NCBI RefSeq assembly: GCF_019799905.1
Contig: NZ_JABGCI010000001.1
Span: forward strand, 372,001-436,000
Length of the DNA: 64,000 bases
Origin: Trujillonella endophytica
GTDB taxonomy: Bacteria > Actinomycetota > Actinomycetes > Mycobacteriales > Geodermatophilaceae
Direction: 5' to 3'
Below, in pieces: positions 8,744 to 17,084 of this stretch; position 1 is the stretch's first letter; each line of letters begins with the position of its first letter. The notes beneath the pieces are model-generated. The model did no database searches, was not told where the DNA came from, and worked only from the letters and a program-made list of their open reading frames with translations. A program made the translations under genes and the position numbers.

Positions 8744-8868
8744 CTGGCGTGCTGTCCGGTCCGGGACCCCACGGCGGCGACGGATCGCGGGAGGCAGGAT
8801 GCGCTCGACAGGATCGTGCGGTCAGGGGGCGAGCGGATGGACGCAGCGGTGACACCACAGGGAGCCCG

Positions 8869-10356
8869 GTGACGGTCGCGTCCCCCACGGCCGACGGGGC
8901 GCCCGTCCGCCTGCGGCCCGATGCGATCGGCTTCCTCGACTCCCTGGTGATCGGCCTCGCCGCCACGTCACCCGCCTACTCCCTGGCCGCGATCATCGGT
9001 CCGGTCGTGGCGCTGGTCGGCGTGCACGCCCCGGGGGTCCTGCTCGCCTCGTTCGTGCCGATGGCGCTGATCGCCTCGGCGTTCCACTACCTCAACAAGG
9101 TCGACCAGGACTGCGGCACGACCTTCTCCTGGGTCACCCGCGCCATGGGGCCGTGGATGGGGTGGCTCGGCGGCTGGGCGATCGCGATGACCGGCGTCCT
9201 GGTCGTCGGTTCGCTGGCCGACACGGCCGTGCGGTTCGGCCTGCTCATGGTGGGGCTGGACTCGCTGGCCGCGTCGACGCCCTGGGTGATGGCCCTCGTG
9301 GTCGTCGTCATCGTGGGGATGACGGCGATCTGCGTGCTCGGCACGGAGCTGTCCGCGCGGGTGCAGAACGCGCTGATCCTGGCCCAGGTCGGGGCGTTGC
9401 TGGTCTTCGCGGTGGTCGCCATCTGGCGGTCCCTGGCCGGCGACGGCCTGGCCGGCGGGCTGACGCCGTCCCTGTCGTGGCTGGACCCGTTCGGGGAGGG
9501 CGGCGCGGCGCTGACCAGCGGCCTGCTGCTGGGCGTCTTCGCCTACTGGGGCTGGGAGTCGGCGGTCAACCTCAACGAGGAGACCGAGAACTCGGCCACG
9601 GCGCCCGGCCGCGCGGCGATCTGGTCGACCGTCGTCCTGCTGGTCACCTACGTGGCGGTCGCCTATGCCGTGCTGGCCTTCTCCGGCACCGGGTACCTGG
9701 CCGCCAACGAGGGGGAGGAGGAGTTCCTCTTCGCCCTGCTGGGCACCGACGTGCTCGGCGGCTGGGACTGGGTGCTGCTGCTGTCGGTGGCGACGGCGGC
9801 GCTGGCCTCCACCCAGACCACGATCATCCCCGCGTCCCGGACGGGGCTGTCGATGGCCCGCCGCGCGGCGCTGCCCCGCACCTTCGGGCGGGTGCACCCC
9901 CGGTTCCGCACGCCCGACGTCTCCACCTGGTGGGTCGCCGGCATCGCTGCGGTCTGGTACGTGCTCATGACCCTGATCAGCGAGAACGCGCTGTTCGACT
10001 CGCTGACCGCGCTCTCGCTGCTCATCGCCTTCTACTACTCGCTCACCGGCCTGGCGTGTGTCGTCTTCTACCGGCGCCAGCTGCTGGGCAGCGTGCGGAT
10101 GCTGCTGCTCGTCGGCGTCGGGCCGCTGATCGGCGCGGGCCTGCTGGCGTGGCTGCTGGTGGAGTCGGTCGTCGACCTGGCCGACCCGGCGAACTCAGAG
10201 CTCGGGACGTCGTGGTTCGGGCTGGGGCCGCCCCTGGTCATCGGCGTGCTGATCATGCTGGTCGGCGTCGTCTTCATGGTCGTCTGGCGCTTCGTCTCGC
10301 CGCGCTTCTGGGCGGAACGGCCGAGCGTCGCGAGCAGCGCTCCGGACGCCGGGTGA
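8869..10356 (+). CDS. APC-superfamily amino acid permease
   Basis: A 495-aa inner-membrane transporter with about twelve hydrophobic helices. TM1 contains GLAATSPAYSLAAIIGPVV, matching the unwound substrate-binding helix of APC permeases. FSWVTRAMGPWMGWLGGWA is the usual TM3 region. The GTG at 8869 follows an AGGGAG box; upstream in-frame codons are non-hydrophobic and cross the iron-box region. It is divergent from the siderophore importer. Amino acid or amine uptake is likely; the substrate is unknown. Confidence 0.88.
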   Translation: MTVASPTADGAPVRLRPDAIGFLDSLVIGLAATSPAYSLAAIIGPVVALVGVHAPGVLLASFVPMALIASAFHYLNKVDQDCGTTFSWVTRAMGPWMGWLGGWAIAMTGVLVVGSLADTAVRFGLLMVGLDSLAASTPWVMALVVVVIVGMTAICVLGTELSARVQNALILAQVGALLVFAVVAIWRSLAGDGLAGGLTPSLSWLDPFGEGGAALTSGLLLGVFAYWGWESAVNLNEETENSATAPGRAAIWSTVVLLVTYVAVAYAVLAFSGTGYLAANEGEEEFLFALLGTDVLGGWDWVLLLSVATAALASTQTTIIPASRTGLSMARRAALPRTFGRVHPRFRTPDVSTWWVAGIAAVWYVLMTLISENALFDSLTALSLLIAFYYSLTGLACVVFYRRQLLGSVRMLLLVGVGPLIGAGLLAWLLVESVVDLADPANSELGTSWFGLGPPLVIGVLIMLVGVVFMVVWRFVSPRFWAERPSVASSAPDAG

Positions 10357-10365
10357 ACCGACGGC

Positions 10366-10767
10366 CTACCCGAGGCCGCTGATGTCGTCGGGGACGTCGA
10401 CGGCGTGCTGCCGCAGCGCCTCCAGCGGCACGACCTCCAGCGCCCGGGCGTTGGTCGCCGCCAGGACGACGCCCGCCGCGGCCCCGGCCTGGTAGGCCTG
10501 CAGCCAGCGCACCGCCACCACGCACCAGCGGTCGCCCGGGACGAGGCCCGGGAAGCCGTACTCCGGCCGCGGGGTGCTCAGGTCGTTGCCGAGCTCGCGC
10601 TGGAGCGCGAGGAAGTCGGCGGAGACGACGGTGCAGACGGTGTGCCGGCCCAGGTCGTCGGGGCCGCTGCTGCAGCAGCCGTCCCGGTAGAAGCCGGTCA
10701 TCGGCTGCGTGCCGCACGGCTCCAGTTCGCCGCCCAGCACGTTGCGCTCCTCGTGGGGACTGCTCAT
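10366..10767 (-). CDS. DUF2237 family protein
   Basis: A 133-aa protein of the conserved DUF2237 family, of unknown function. Hallmarks are NVLGGELEPCGTQPMTGFYR, the adjacent DGCCSSGPDDLGRHTVC, NDLSTPRPEYGFPGLVPGDR and WCVVAVRW. The strongly conserved cysteines (in EPC, GCC and HTVC) suggest metal or redox chemistry, but that is inference. It converges with the amino acid permease, with only 9 nt between the stops. Confidence 0.88.
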   Translation of the reverse strand: MSSPHEERNVLGGELEPCGTQPMTGFYRDGCCSSGPDDLGRHTVCTVVSADFLALQRELGNDLSTPRPEYGFPGLVPGDRWCVVAVRWLQAYQAGAAAGVVLAATNARALEVVPLEALRQHAVDVPDDISGLG

Positions 10768-10786
10768 CGCCCGCTCACCCGCTCGC

Positions 10787-11509
10787 TCATCTCCGTTGCC
10801 GGCGGCTGCCGCCGTGCCAGTCCTCCTCGCGGCCCGCCTCGCCCTGCCGGACGCCGAACGAGGGCAGCTGCGGCCGCTCGCGCAGGCTCCGCTTGAGCTC
10901 CGCGAACCCCGGGAAGCCGGCCAGGGCGACGACGTGGTCCCACAGCTCGACGGCCGCGTCCTCGTCCGGCAGCCGGCTGATCACCGGCCCGAAGAACGCC
11001 GTCCCCTCCGGCGGCCGGAAGTGCAGGATCGGTGTCCCGACATCGCGTCCGGTCAGGGCGAGGGCCTCGTCGGTCTCGGCCTGCACGACCGCGTCCCAGC
11101 TCTCGTCGTCCAGCGCCCCGGTGAGTTCACCGGGCAGGTCGAGGGCGGCCAGCACGGGGCGCACGAACTCCGCCGTCCCCCGGCTGCCTGCGGCGGTCTG
11201 CGCGGACTCCGGCGTCCCGAACACCCGCTGCCCGAGCTCGCGGTACAGCCGGTCGACGGCCTCCGGTCCGTGCTCGTCCCGGACGCGCGCCGCCACCCGG
11301 AGCAGGCGGAGCCCGTCGGTGTGTCCGGCCTCGTAGTCCGGCGGGAACTGCGCCGCGTAGTCGACGTGTGCGTTGAGCAGGCGCAGGGAGACGAACCGCC
11401 ACTCGACGCGGTACTCCCGGCGCGCGGCGACGAGCCGCACCCACTCGCTGGTCATCCAGGCGAAGGGACACACCGGGTCGAAGTAGAACCGCAGGTCCGC
11501 GTCGGTCAC
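10787..11509 (-). CDS. DsbA-fold protein of the mycothiol-dependent nitroreductase (Rv2466c) family
   Basis: A 240-aa thioredoxin-fold protein. From GTG 11509 it begins VTDADLRFYFDPVCPFAWMT; the FYFDPxCP context is that of Rv2466c of Mycobacterium tuberculosis, a mycothiol-dependent reductase. The active site reads CPFA, so only the nucleophilic cysteine remains and the second cysteine is replaced by alanine, implying a monothiol mechanism. An all-helical insert (about residues 60-150) and cis-Pro segment VGTPILHF follow. It lies 19 nt upstream of the DUF2237 gene and may be cotranscribed with it. Confidence 0.85.
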   Translation of the reverse strand: MTDADLRFYFDPVCPFAWMTSEWVRLVAARREYRVEWRFVSLRLLNAHVDYAAQFPPDYEAGHTDGLRLLRVAARVRDEHGPEAVDRLYRELGQRVFGTPESAQTAAGSRGTAEFVRPVLAALDLPGELTGALDDESWDAVVQAETDEALALTGRDVGTPILHFRPPEGTAFFGPVISRLPDEDAAVELWDHVVALAGFPGFAELKRSLRERPQLPSFGVRQGEAGREEDWHGGSRRQRR

Positions 11510-11722
11510 GGCTGCGAACCTAGCCCCGGGCCGGTCCGGCCGCCGGGCGCGCCTGCGGAGCCGGGCAGCCGGGGCCCTGGCGCCCCGCCGGTGGGACCGG
11601 ACGGCGTCGGACCCCCGGAACCGGCTCGGCCCTCCCGGCCCGCTCAACTTCGTGACCCGTGGTGCCGATGTGACGGGTGAGACGGGGACGGGCCCGTCGC
11701 ATCACGAACAGAGGCGACCGCA

Positions 11723-12925
11723 GTGAGCAGCGAGTTCTCGACCGCCGTGCTGGACGGCGTGCCGGCCGACGACGAGCGTCGCGTGGTGGCGCTGGAGGAG
11801 CTCGGCATCCTCGGCATCGACTCGGGCGACCGTTTCGACCGGATCACGCGCCTCGCCCAGCAGGTGTTCGGTGTGGCGGCCGCCGCGGTGACCCTCGTGG
11901 ACCGCACGGTCCAGCACCACAAGTCCCAGTACGGCGTCCGACTCGAGGACGGGCCGCGGGCGCAGGCCTTCTGCGACCACACGATCCGGCGCGCGGAGAC
12001 CATGGTCGTGGAGGACGCCACCGTCGACGAGCGCTTCGTCCACAACCCGGCGGTGACGGGCGGACCGCGTATCCGGTTCTACGCCGGGCATCCGATCGAG
12101 GCGCCCGGAGGCCACCGCGTCGGCGCCCTCTGCCTCGTCGACGACAAGCCGCGCCGGTTCTCCGAGGCCGAGCGGGGCATGCTCGCCGAGCTCGCCTCCT
12201 GGGCGCAGCGCGAGGTCGTCCGCGCCGACGAGCTCGAGCGGGCCGCGGTCGTCCAGCGGTCGCTGCTGCCGCGGACCACCCCGACGCTGCCCGGGTACGA
12301 CATCGCGGGCTTCTGCCTGCCGTCCGGCACGGTCGGCGGTGACTTCTTCGACTGGTACGACGGCTCCGACGGTTCGGTCGTGTTCACCCTCGGCGACGTC
12401 ATGGGCAAGGGCATGCAGGCGGCGATCATCATGGCCACGGTCCGCGCCGTCATGCGTGCGGCCGGCCGCACCGCGAGGCCTGCGGCCGCGGTGCGCGAGG
12501 CGGCTCGGACCCTGTACGACGACCTGCAGCAGACCGACACCCTGGTCACGCTGTGCCAGGCCCGCCTGTGCCTGCAGGAGGGCGTGGTCACGCTCGCCGA
12601 CGCCGGTCACGGGCTGATCCTCGTCGTCCGGGCCGACGGCTCGGTCGAGCCGCGGATGCCCAGCGGGCTGCCGCTGGGATGGGGCAGCGACGAGGAGTGG
12701 CCCGAGGCCGAGATCCGGCTGCAGCCGGGTGACACCGTCGTCGCCTGCAGCGACGGACTGCTCGACATCCACGACGGGACGCTGCAGGCGCTGGCGGAAG
12801 TGGCCGGCGTGGTCGCGCGCTCGTCGCGGGCGCAGGACGTCGTCGACCACTACCGGCAGGTCGCCGCCGCCATCCCGGTGCTCCCCGACGACGTCACCGT
12901 CGTGGCCATCCGGCGCGAGGGGTGA
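11723..12925 (+). CDS. GAF-domain PP2C phosphatase (RsbU/SpoIIE-like)
   Basis: A 400-aa cytoplasmic sensor phosphatase. Residues 20-170 form a GAF domain (ITRLAQQVFGVAAAAVTLVD; FCDHTIRRAETMVVEDA; GHRVGALCLVDDKPRRF). Residues 180-400 form an SpoIIE-type PP2C domain with all metal-binding aspartates visible: VGGDFFDWY, LGDVMGKGMQAA, CSDGLLDIHDG and PDDVTVVAI. Such enzymes dephosphorylate STAS anti-anti-sigma proteins. A STAS gene and an RsbW-like kinase lie two and three genes downstream in the same coupled operon. Its stop overlaps the next start (GTGA). Confidence 0.92.
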   Translation: MSSEFSTAVLDGVPADDERRVVALEELGILGIDSGDRFDRITRLAQQVFGVAAAAVTLVDRTVQHHKSQYGVRLEDGPRAQAFCDHTIRRAETMVVEDATVDERFVHNPAVTGGPRIRFYAGHPIEAPGGHRVGALCLVDDKPRRFSEAERGMLAELASWAQREVVRADELERAAVVQRSLLPRTTPTLPGYDIAGFCLPSGTVGGDFFDWYDGSDGSVVFTLGDVMGKGMQAAIIMATVRAVMRAAGRTARPAAAVREAARTLYDDLQQTDTLVTLCQARLCLQEGVVTLADAGHGLILVVRADGSVEPRMPSGLPLGWGSDEEWPEAEIRLQPGDTVVACSDGLLDIHDGTLQALAEVAGVVARSSRAQDVVDHYRQVAAAIPVLPDDVTVVAIRREG

Positions 12926-14985
12926 CCGGGCGACACCGCACCCAACGGTGCACCCTGCCGTGGGGGGTGCGCTGGACGGTGCGCCTCCTCGTCGTCCTGG
13001 GCGTGTCCGGCGGCGCCAACTACCTCGCGTGGCGGTGGCTCGAGTCGGTCGACTGGGCCGCCTGGTGGATCGCGGTGCCGCTGGTCGTGGCCGAGACGTA
13101 CAGCCTCGTCGAGACGATGCTGTTCGGCCTCACGATGTGGCGGATCCGGCGGCGCGGGGAGCCCCCGCGCCTCCCGGGACCGGTCACCGTCGACGTCTTC
13201 GTCACCACGTACGACGAACCCCTCGAGCTCGTCATGGCCACCGCCGTGGCGGCCCGTGCCATCCGCTACCCGCACCGGACCTGGGTCCTGGACGACGGTG
13301 CGCGCGACGACCTGCGCACCGCCGCCCGGGCCGAGGGCATCGGCTACCTCACCCGCGGACCCGAGTGGGCCGGCCGGCCACGGCACGCCAAGGCCGGCAA
13401 CCTGAACAACGCCCTGCTCGCCACCGACGGCGAGTTCCTGCTGGTGCTGGACGCCGACCAGGTCCCCGACCCGGCCATCCTGGACCGCACGCTGGGCTAC
13501 TTCGCCGACCCGGCGGTCGCCCTCGTCCAGACCCCGCAGTGGTTCACCAACGTGGACGACGCCGACGTGCTCGGGAGCCAGGCCCCGCTGTTCTACGGGC
13601 CGATCCAGCAGGGCAAGGACGGCTGGGACGCCGCCTACTTCTGCGGCTCGAACGCCGTGCTGCGCCGTGAGGCCCTGATGCAGCTGGGCGTCTCGGGCTA
13701 CGTCCGCGACGTCGAGCGCTCGGTCCGCGCCGCGCTCCGCGCCTCGGGAGACCTGCTCGCCCGCGCACGACGGGAGGCCCACGCGCACGGACCGGCCGGC
13801 GTGGCGGCCCTCGACCAGGTCGGCGCGGCCCTCGGCCGGGCCCGGACCGAGCTGGCGGCCGGGACGCCGGTGACCGAGCTGACCTACGCCTTCCACCGGG
13901 CCGTCGACCAGGCGGGTCGGGACCTGGTCGCCGCGGACCTCGCCGCGATGCAGGCGGACCTCGCGGCGATCGACGAGCTCGTCGCGACGCCCGTCCCGCA
14001 CCTGCCGGGACCCGCGTCGGGGTCGGCCGCCGCACTCCGGACGGTCGCCACGGCCACCACCCTGCTGGCCGAGCCCACCGGACCGGCCGGCCTCGAGGCC
14101 GCCGTCGAGCGGCTCGGCCGCTCGGACTGGTCGCCGCTGGCCGCCATCGAGTCGCTCAAGACCCTGGTGACGGCGATCGACGTGGACCTGGGCGACGAGG
14201 CGCAGCCCGTGATGCCCCTGGCCACCATCTCCGTGACCGAGGACATGGCGACGTCGATGCGCCTGCACTCCCTCGGCTGGCGCAGCGTCTTCCACCACGA
14301 GGTGCTGGCGCGCGGTCTGGCACCCCAGGACCTCGCGGGGATGCTGCAGCAGCGGCTGCGCTGGTCGCAGGGAACGCTGCAGGTCATGCTGCGCGAGAAC
14401 CCCCTCGTGCAGGGCGGTCTCACCGCCGGCCAACGGCTCATGTACCTGGCGACCATGTGGAGCTACCTGAGCGGGTTCGCGACCGTGGTGTTCCTGGCCA
14501 CGCCCATGGCGTTCCTCTTCTTCGACGTGCGACCGGTGCTGGCCTTCGACGGCGAGCTCCTCGTCCGGCTGCTGCCCTGCCTGGTGGTGAACCAGCTGCT
14601 GGCCTGGACGGTCGGGCGCGGGATGCGGACGTGGCGGGCGCAGCAGTACAGCCTGGCCCTGTTCCCGTTGTGGATCCGCGCCTGCGTGACGGCGGTCGGG
14701 AACGTCGCCTTCGGCCGCGAACTCGGCTTCGTCGTGACGCCCAAGACCGCCGGCGGGGACCACCGGCCACCGTGGCGGCTGATCCGGCCCCAGCTCGTGG
14801 CGATGGGGCTGCTCGTGGCCGCCGCGGGGGCGGGCGTGATCCGGCTGGCTCAGGGGCAGACGTCCCTCGCCGACGGCGTGTGGGTGAATCTGTTGTGGGT
14901 GGCCTACGACCTGCTGGCGCTCAGCATCGTGGTGCGGGCGGCCCGGTACCGGGGCCCGAGGACGACGGACGGAGTGATCGACTGA
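12922..14985 (+). CDS. Cellulose-synthase-like family 2 glycosyltransferase with large insert
   Basis: A 687-aa processive membrane beta-glycosyltransferase. Two N-terminal helices precede the GT-A core with TTYDEPLE (first Asp), VLDADQVPD (DxD), YFCGSNAVLRRE (about residue 240), SVTEDMATS (catalytic Asp 441) and QRLRW (477-481). About four transmembrane helices and the AFGRELGFVVTPK segment follow. Between about residues 258 and 432 lies a roughly 175-residue, Ala- and Arg-rich, predicted helical insert, where BcsA has only about 15 residues. No PilZ domain is present, so c-di-GMP control is unlikely; coupling to phosphatase, STAS and kinase genes suggests another control. The polymer is unknown. 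Confidence 0.9.
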   Translation: MTGRHRTQRCTLPWGVRWTVRLLVVLGVSGGANYLAWRWLESVDWAAWWIAVPLVVAETYSLVETMLFGLTMWRIRRRGEPPRLPGPVTVDVFVTTYDEPLELVMATAVAARAIRYPHRTWVLDDGARDDLRTAARAEGIGYLTRGPEWAGRPRHAKAGNLNNALLATDGEFLLVLDADQVPDPAILDRTLGYFADPAVALVQTPQWFTNVDDADVLGSQAPLFYGPIQQGKDGWDAAYFCGSNAVLRREALMQLGVSGYVRDVERSVRAALRASGDLLARARREAHAHGPAGVAALDQVGAALGRARTELAAGTPVTELTYAFHRAVDQAGRDLVAADLAAMQADLAAIDELVATPVPHLPGPASGSAAALRTVATATTLLAEPTGPAGLEAAVERLGRSDWSPLAAIESLKTLVTAIDVDLGDEAQPVMPLATISVTEDMATSMRLHSLGWRSVFHHEVLARGLAPQDLAGMLQQRLRWSQGTLQVMLRENPLVQGGLTAGQRLMYLATMWSYLSGFATVVFLATPMAFLFFDVRPVLAFDGELLVRLLPCLVVNQLLAWTVGRGMRTWRAQQYSLALFPLWIRACVTAVGNVAFGRELGFVVTPKTAGGDHRPPWRLIRPQLVAMGLLVAAAGAGVIRLAQGQTSLADGVWVNLLWVAYDLLALSIVVRAARYRGPRTTDGVID

Positions 14986-15317
14986 TGGACGTGGAGGTGG
15001 ACGGCTCGCGGGGGACCGCGGTGGTCCGGCCCGAGGGGCGCATCACGATGGTCAACGCCGCAGACCTGCGCTCGGCGGTGACCGAGGCGCTGGACGCGGG
15101 TGGGGCCATGGTCGTGGTCGACCTCAGCCGGTGCGAGTTCATGGACTCCTCGGGTCTCGGGGCGCTCGTGGGCGCCTTGAAGGCGGCCCGCCAGTCCGGC
15201 GGCGACCTGCGCATCGCTGCGCCGACCGTGCAGGTGGTGACCGTCCTGGAGTTGACCAACCTCAACCGGGTGCTGCGGCCGCACGAGAGCGTCGAGGCGG
15301 CGCTCCGTGACGGCTGA
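14985..15317 (+). CDS. STAS-domain anti-anti-sigma factor (RsbV-like)
   Basis: A 110-aa STAS protein. Its core VVVDLSRCEFMDSSGLGALV contains the DSSG motif whose first serine is the usual phosphorylation site of SpoIIAA/RsbV. ATG 14985 shares its A with the stop of the glycosyltransferase, so translation is coupled. It is the expected substrate of both the upstream GAF-PP2C phosphatase and the overlapping downstream kinase, forming a complete partner-switch in one operon. Confidence 0.93.
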   Translation: MDVEVDGSRGTAVVRPEGRITMVNAADLRSAVTEALDAGGAMVVVDLSRCEFMDSSGLGALVGALKAARQSGGDLRIAAPTVQVVTVLELTNLNRVLRPHESVEAALRDG

Positions 15318-15720
15318 CCTCGGTCACGGGCTGACCGCGACCGCGGTGCCACAGGCCCTCGACGGGGTGTACGAGCTCCTCGAGAGCGTCTGGGGCACCC
15401 ACGCCGACGTGCTGCCGGAGGACCGCACCCTCTTCGGCATCGCGGTGGTCGAGATCGCCGGCAACATCGTCGAGCACGCCGCTGCGGGGACCGAGCTCGA
15501 GTTCCGGCTCGACGTCCGGGTGTACGACGACCGCCTCGAGGCACGGTTCCAGGACGGAGGCATCGCCCTCGAGCCCGACGCCGTGCCGACCGAGCTGCCC
15601 GACGACCTCGTGGAGTCCGGCCGCGGACTGGCGATGGCGCGCGCTGCCGTGGACGAGATCGAGTACGTCCGGATCGACGGCGTCAACCACTGGCTGGTCC
15701 TCCGGCGCCGTCGCGGCTGA
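15307..15720 (+). CDS. RsbW-like anti-sigma factor / serine kinase (HATPase_c)
   Basis: A 137-aa GHKL ATPase. The N-box VVEIAGNIVEHA, G1 box FQDGGIAL and G2 box ESGRGLAMARAAVDE are intact. RsbW-type proteins phosphorylate a STAS partner and bind a sigma factor or other target when the partner is unavailable. GTG 15307 overlaps the STAS stop by 11 nt. No sigma factor gene is adjacent, so the target may be a remote sigma factor or, by inference, the glycosyltransferase with which it is cotranscribed. Confidence 0.92.
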   Translation: MTADLGHGLTATAVPQALDGVYELLESVWGTHADVLPEDRTLFGIAVVEIAGNIVEHAAAGTELEFRLDVRVYDDRLEARFQDGGIALEPDAVPTELPDDLVESGRGLAMARAAVDEIEYVRIDGVNHWLVLRRRRG

Positions 15721-15732
15721 GCCGGACACGCC

Positions 15733-15774
15733 GGACCGGCGGCCGGGCCCGCGAGGGAGCCCGACCGCCGGTCC
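15733..15774. terminator. Hairpin terminator between convergent genes
   Basis: GGACCGGCGGCCGGGC and GCCCGACCGCCGGTCC pair over 16 bp with one mismatch. The hairpin lies between the kinase gene and the convergent chaplin-like gene, and no U-tract is visible. Confidence 0.6.
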
Positions 15775-15782
15775 GTGCGCGA

Positions 15783-16994
15783 TCAGTCCAGCGACACCGG
15801 GTCCCGGCGACGCAGGCCCGTCACCGTGCCGAACCCGGCGAGCAGGAACAGCGCGGCGAGGAGCAGCCACGAGGCGACGTCGAGGCCGGTGTACGCCAGC
15901 TCGTCCGTGCCGGTGCCCGAGGCGCCGGCGCTCTGGCTGCCGGTGCCGGTCAGCGGGGGAGCCGCCGTCGTCGTCCCCGTCCACGCGGCCGGGGAGACCA
16001 CGCCCGCGGACCCGCCCGCCGCACCGGGCTGTGCCGGGTGCACCGGCCGACCCGGCGTGCCGGGGCCGCCCGGCTGGGTCGGCGTCCCGGGGGTGACCGG
16101 GCCGGTCGTGCCGCAGGTGCCGGAGCCGTTGCCCAGCAGGCCGATGCCGTTGCCGCAGACGGTCACGGGGACGTCCACGTCGAGGCCCGGGCCGTCCGTG
16201 CCCGGTCCGCCGGTGCCGGGACCGCCGGTGCCGGGGGTGCCGGGCGCCGGGGTGCAGGTGCCCGCGGCGTCGCCCAGGACGCCGAGGCCGTTGCCGCAGA
16301 CGGTCACGGGCACGTCGACGTCCAGGAGCGGTCCGCCGGTGCCGGGACCGCCGGTGCCGGGGGTGCCGGGCGCCGGGGTGCAGGTGCCCGCGGCGTCGCC
16401 CAGGACGCCGAGGCCGTTGCCGCAGACGGTCACGGGCACGTCGACGTCCAGGAGCGAACCGCTCCCGCCGCCGGGGGCGCCGGGGGTGCCGGGCGCCGGG
16501 GTGCAGGTGCCCGCGGCGTCGCCCAGGACGCCGATCCCGTTGCCGCACACCGTCACGGGGATCGAGACGCCGAGCAGGCCGCCGTCGGTGCCGGCGGGCG
16601 CCGGCGCGGTGCCGGACGCCGTGGCCTCGCCGAGGACGCCCACGGCGTTCCCGGCGACGGTCACCGGCACGCTGACGTCCGCCGGCTCCTGTGCCGGCGC
16701 GGACGCCGGCGCCTGCGTCGCCGTCGTGCCCAGCAGGCCGACGCCGTTGCCGCCGACGGTGACCGGCACCGACACCGACACCGCGCCCAGGTCCACGCCG
16801 ATGTCGGCGTTCAGCGCGGGCAGGTCGATCCCCGGTGCGGGGACGTCGCCGAGGACGGCGATCGCGTTGTCGGTCACGGTGACCGGCACGGTGACGTCGA
16901 GGCCGTCGTCCGCGGACGCGACCCCCGTTCCGACGGCCCACAGGCCGCCGGTGAGCAGCGCGGCCTCGAGGCCGCGACGGATCCAGGTGTTCAC
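15783..16994 (-). CDS. Chaplin-like repeat surface protein with LAYTG sorting signal
   Basis: A 403-aa secreted, wall-anchored protein. GTG 16994 follows an AGGAG box; a signal peptide (ALLTGGLWAVGTGVASA) precedes seven repeats of the form DVxVPVTVxGNGxGVLG between about residues 30 and 280. The last four carry a Cys pair (VPVTVCGNGLGVLGDAAGTC). The repeat resembles the chaplin core VNVCGNxVxVxGLLN...C. Gly-Pro-Thr linkers separate the repeats. The C-terminus has LAYTG (366-370), a hydrophobic helix and an RRR tail, a class-E sortase signal as on long chaplins. Amyloid-like assembly at the cell surface is inference. Confidence 0.82.
   Translation of the reverse strand: MNTWIRRGLEAALLTGGLWAVGTGVASADDGLDVTVPVTVTDNAIAVLGDVPAPGIDLPALNADIGVDLGAVSVSVPVTVGGNGVGLLGTTATQAPASAPAQEPADVSVPVTVAGNAVGVLGEATASGTAPAPAGTDGGLLGVSIPVTVCGNGIGVLGDAAGTCTPAPGTPGAPGGGSGSLLDVDVPVTVCGNGLGVLGDAAGTCTPAPGTPGTGGPGTGGPLLDVDVPVTVCGNGLGVLGDAAGTCTPAPGTPGTGGPGTGGPGTDGPGLDVDVPVTVCGNGIGLLGNGSGTCGTTGPVTPGTPTQPGGPGTPGRPVHPAQPGAAGGSAGVVSPAAWTGTTTAAPPLTGTGSQSAGASGTGTDELAYTGLDVASWLLLAALFLLAGFGTVTGLRRRDPVSLD
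16204..16560. repeat. 126-bp direct repeats inside the chaplin-like gene
   Basis: The stretch starting GGTCCGCCGGTGCC at 16204 recurs at 16330 almost identically (period 126 bp, 42 codons), and a diverged third unit ends near 16560. It encodes the Cys-bearing chaplin-like repeats with their Gly/Pro linkers. Such near-identical units are prone to unequal recombination and copy-number change. Confidence 0.85.
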
Positions 16995-17084
16995 GAGAGT
17001 TCTCCTGACTGGGTGAGTGCCCCCGGTCCCGGACGGGACGGCGGGGATGGGCGCTGGCCGGCGGTGGAGCCGGCGGCGCGGCAC

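Noticed and set aside
8707..8868. N-terminal extension of the amino acid permease from 8707
   Set aside because: It crosses the iron-box promoter region and lacks permease-like sequence; GTG 8869 with a ribosome site is better.
16204..16560. Possible CRISPR-like array
   Set aside because: The repeats are in-frame coding units of 126 bp without unique spacers of constant size; they belong to the chaplin-like protein.
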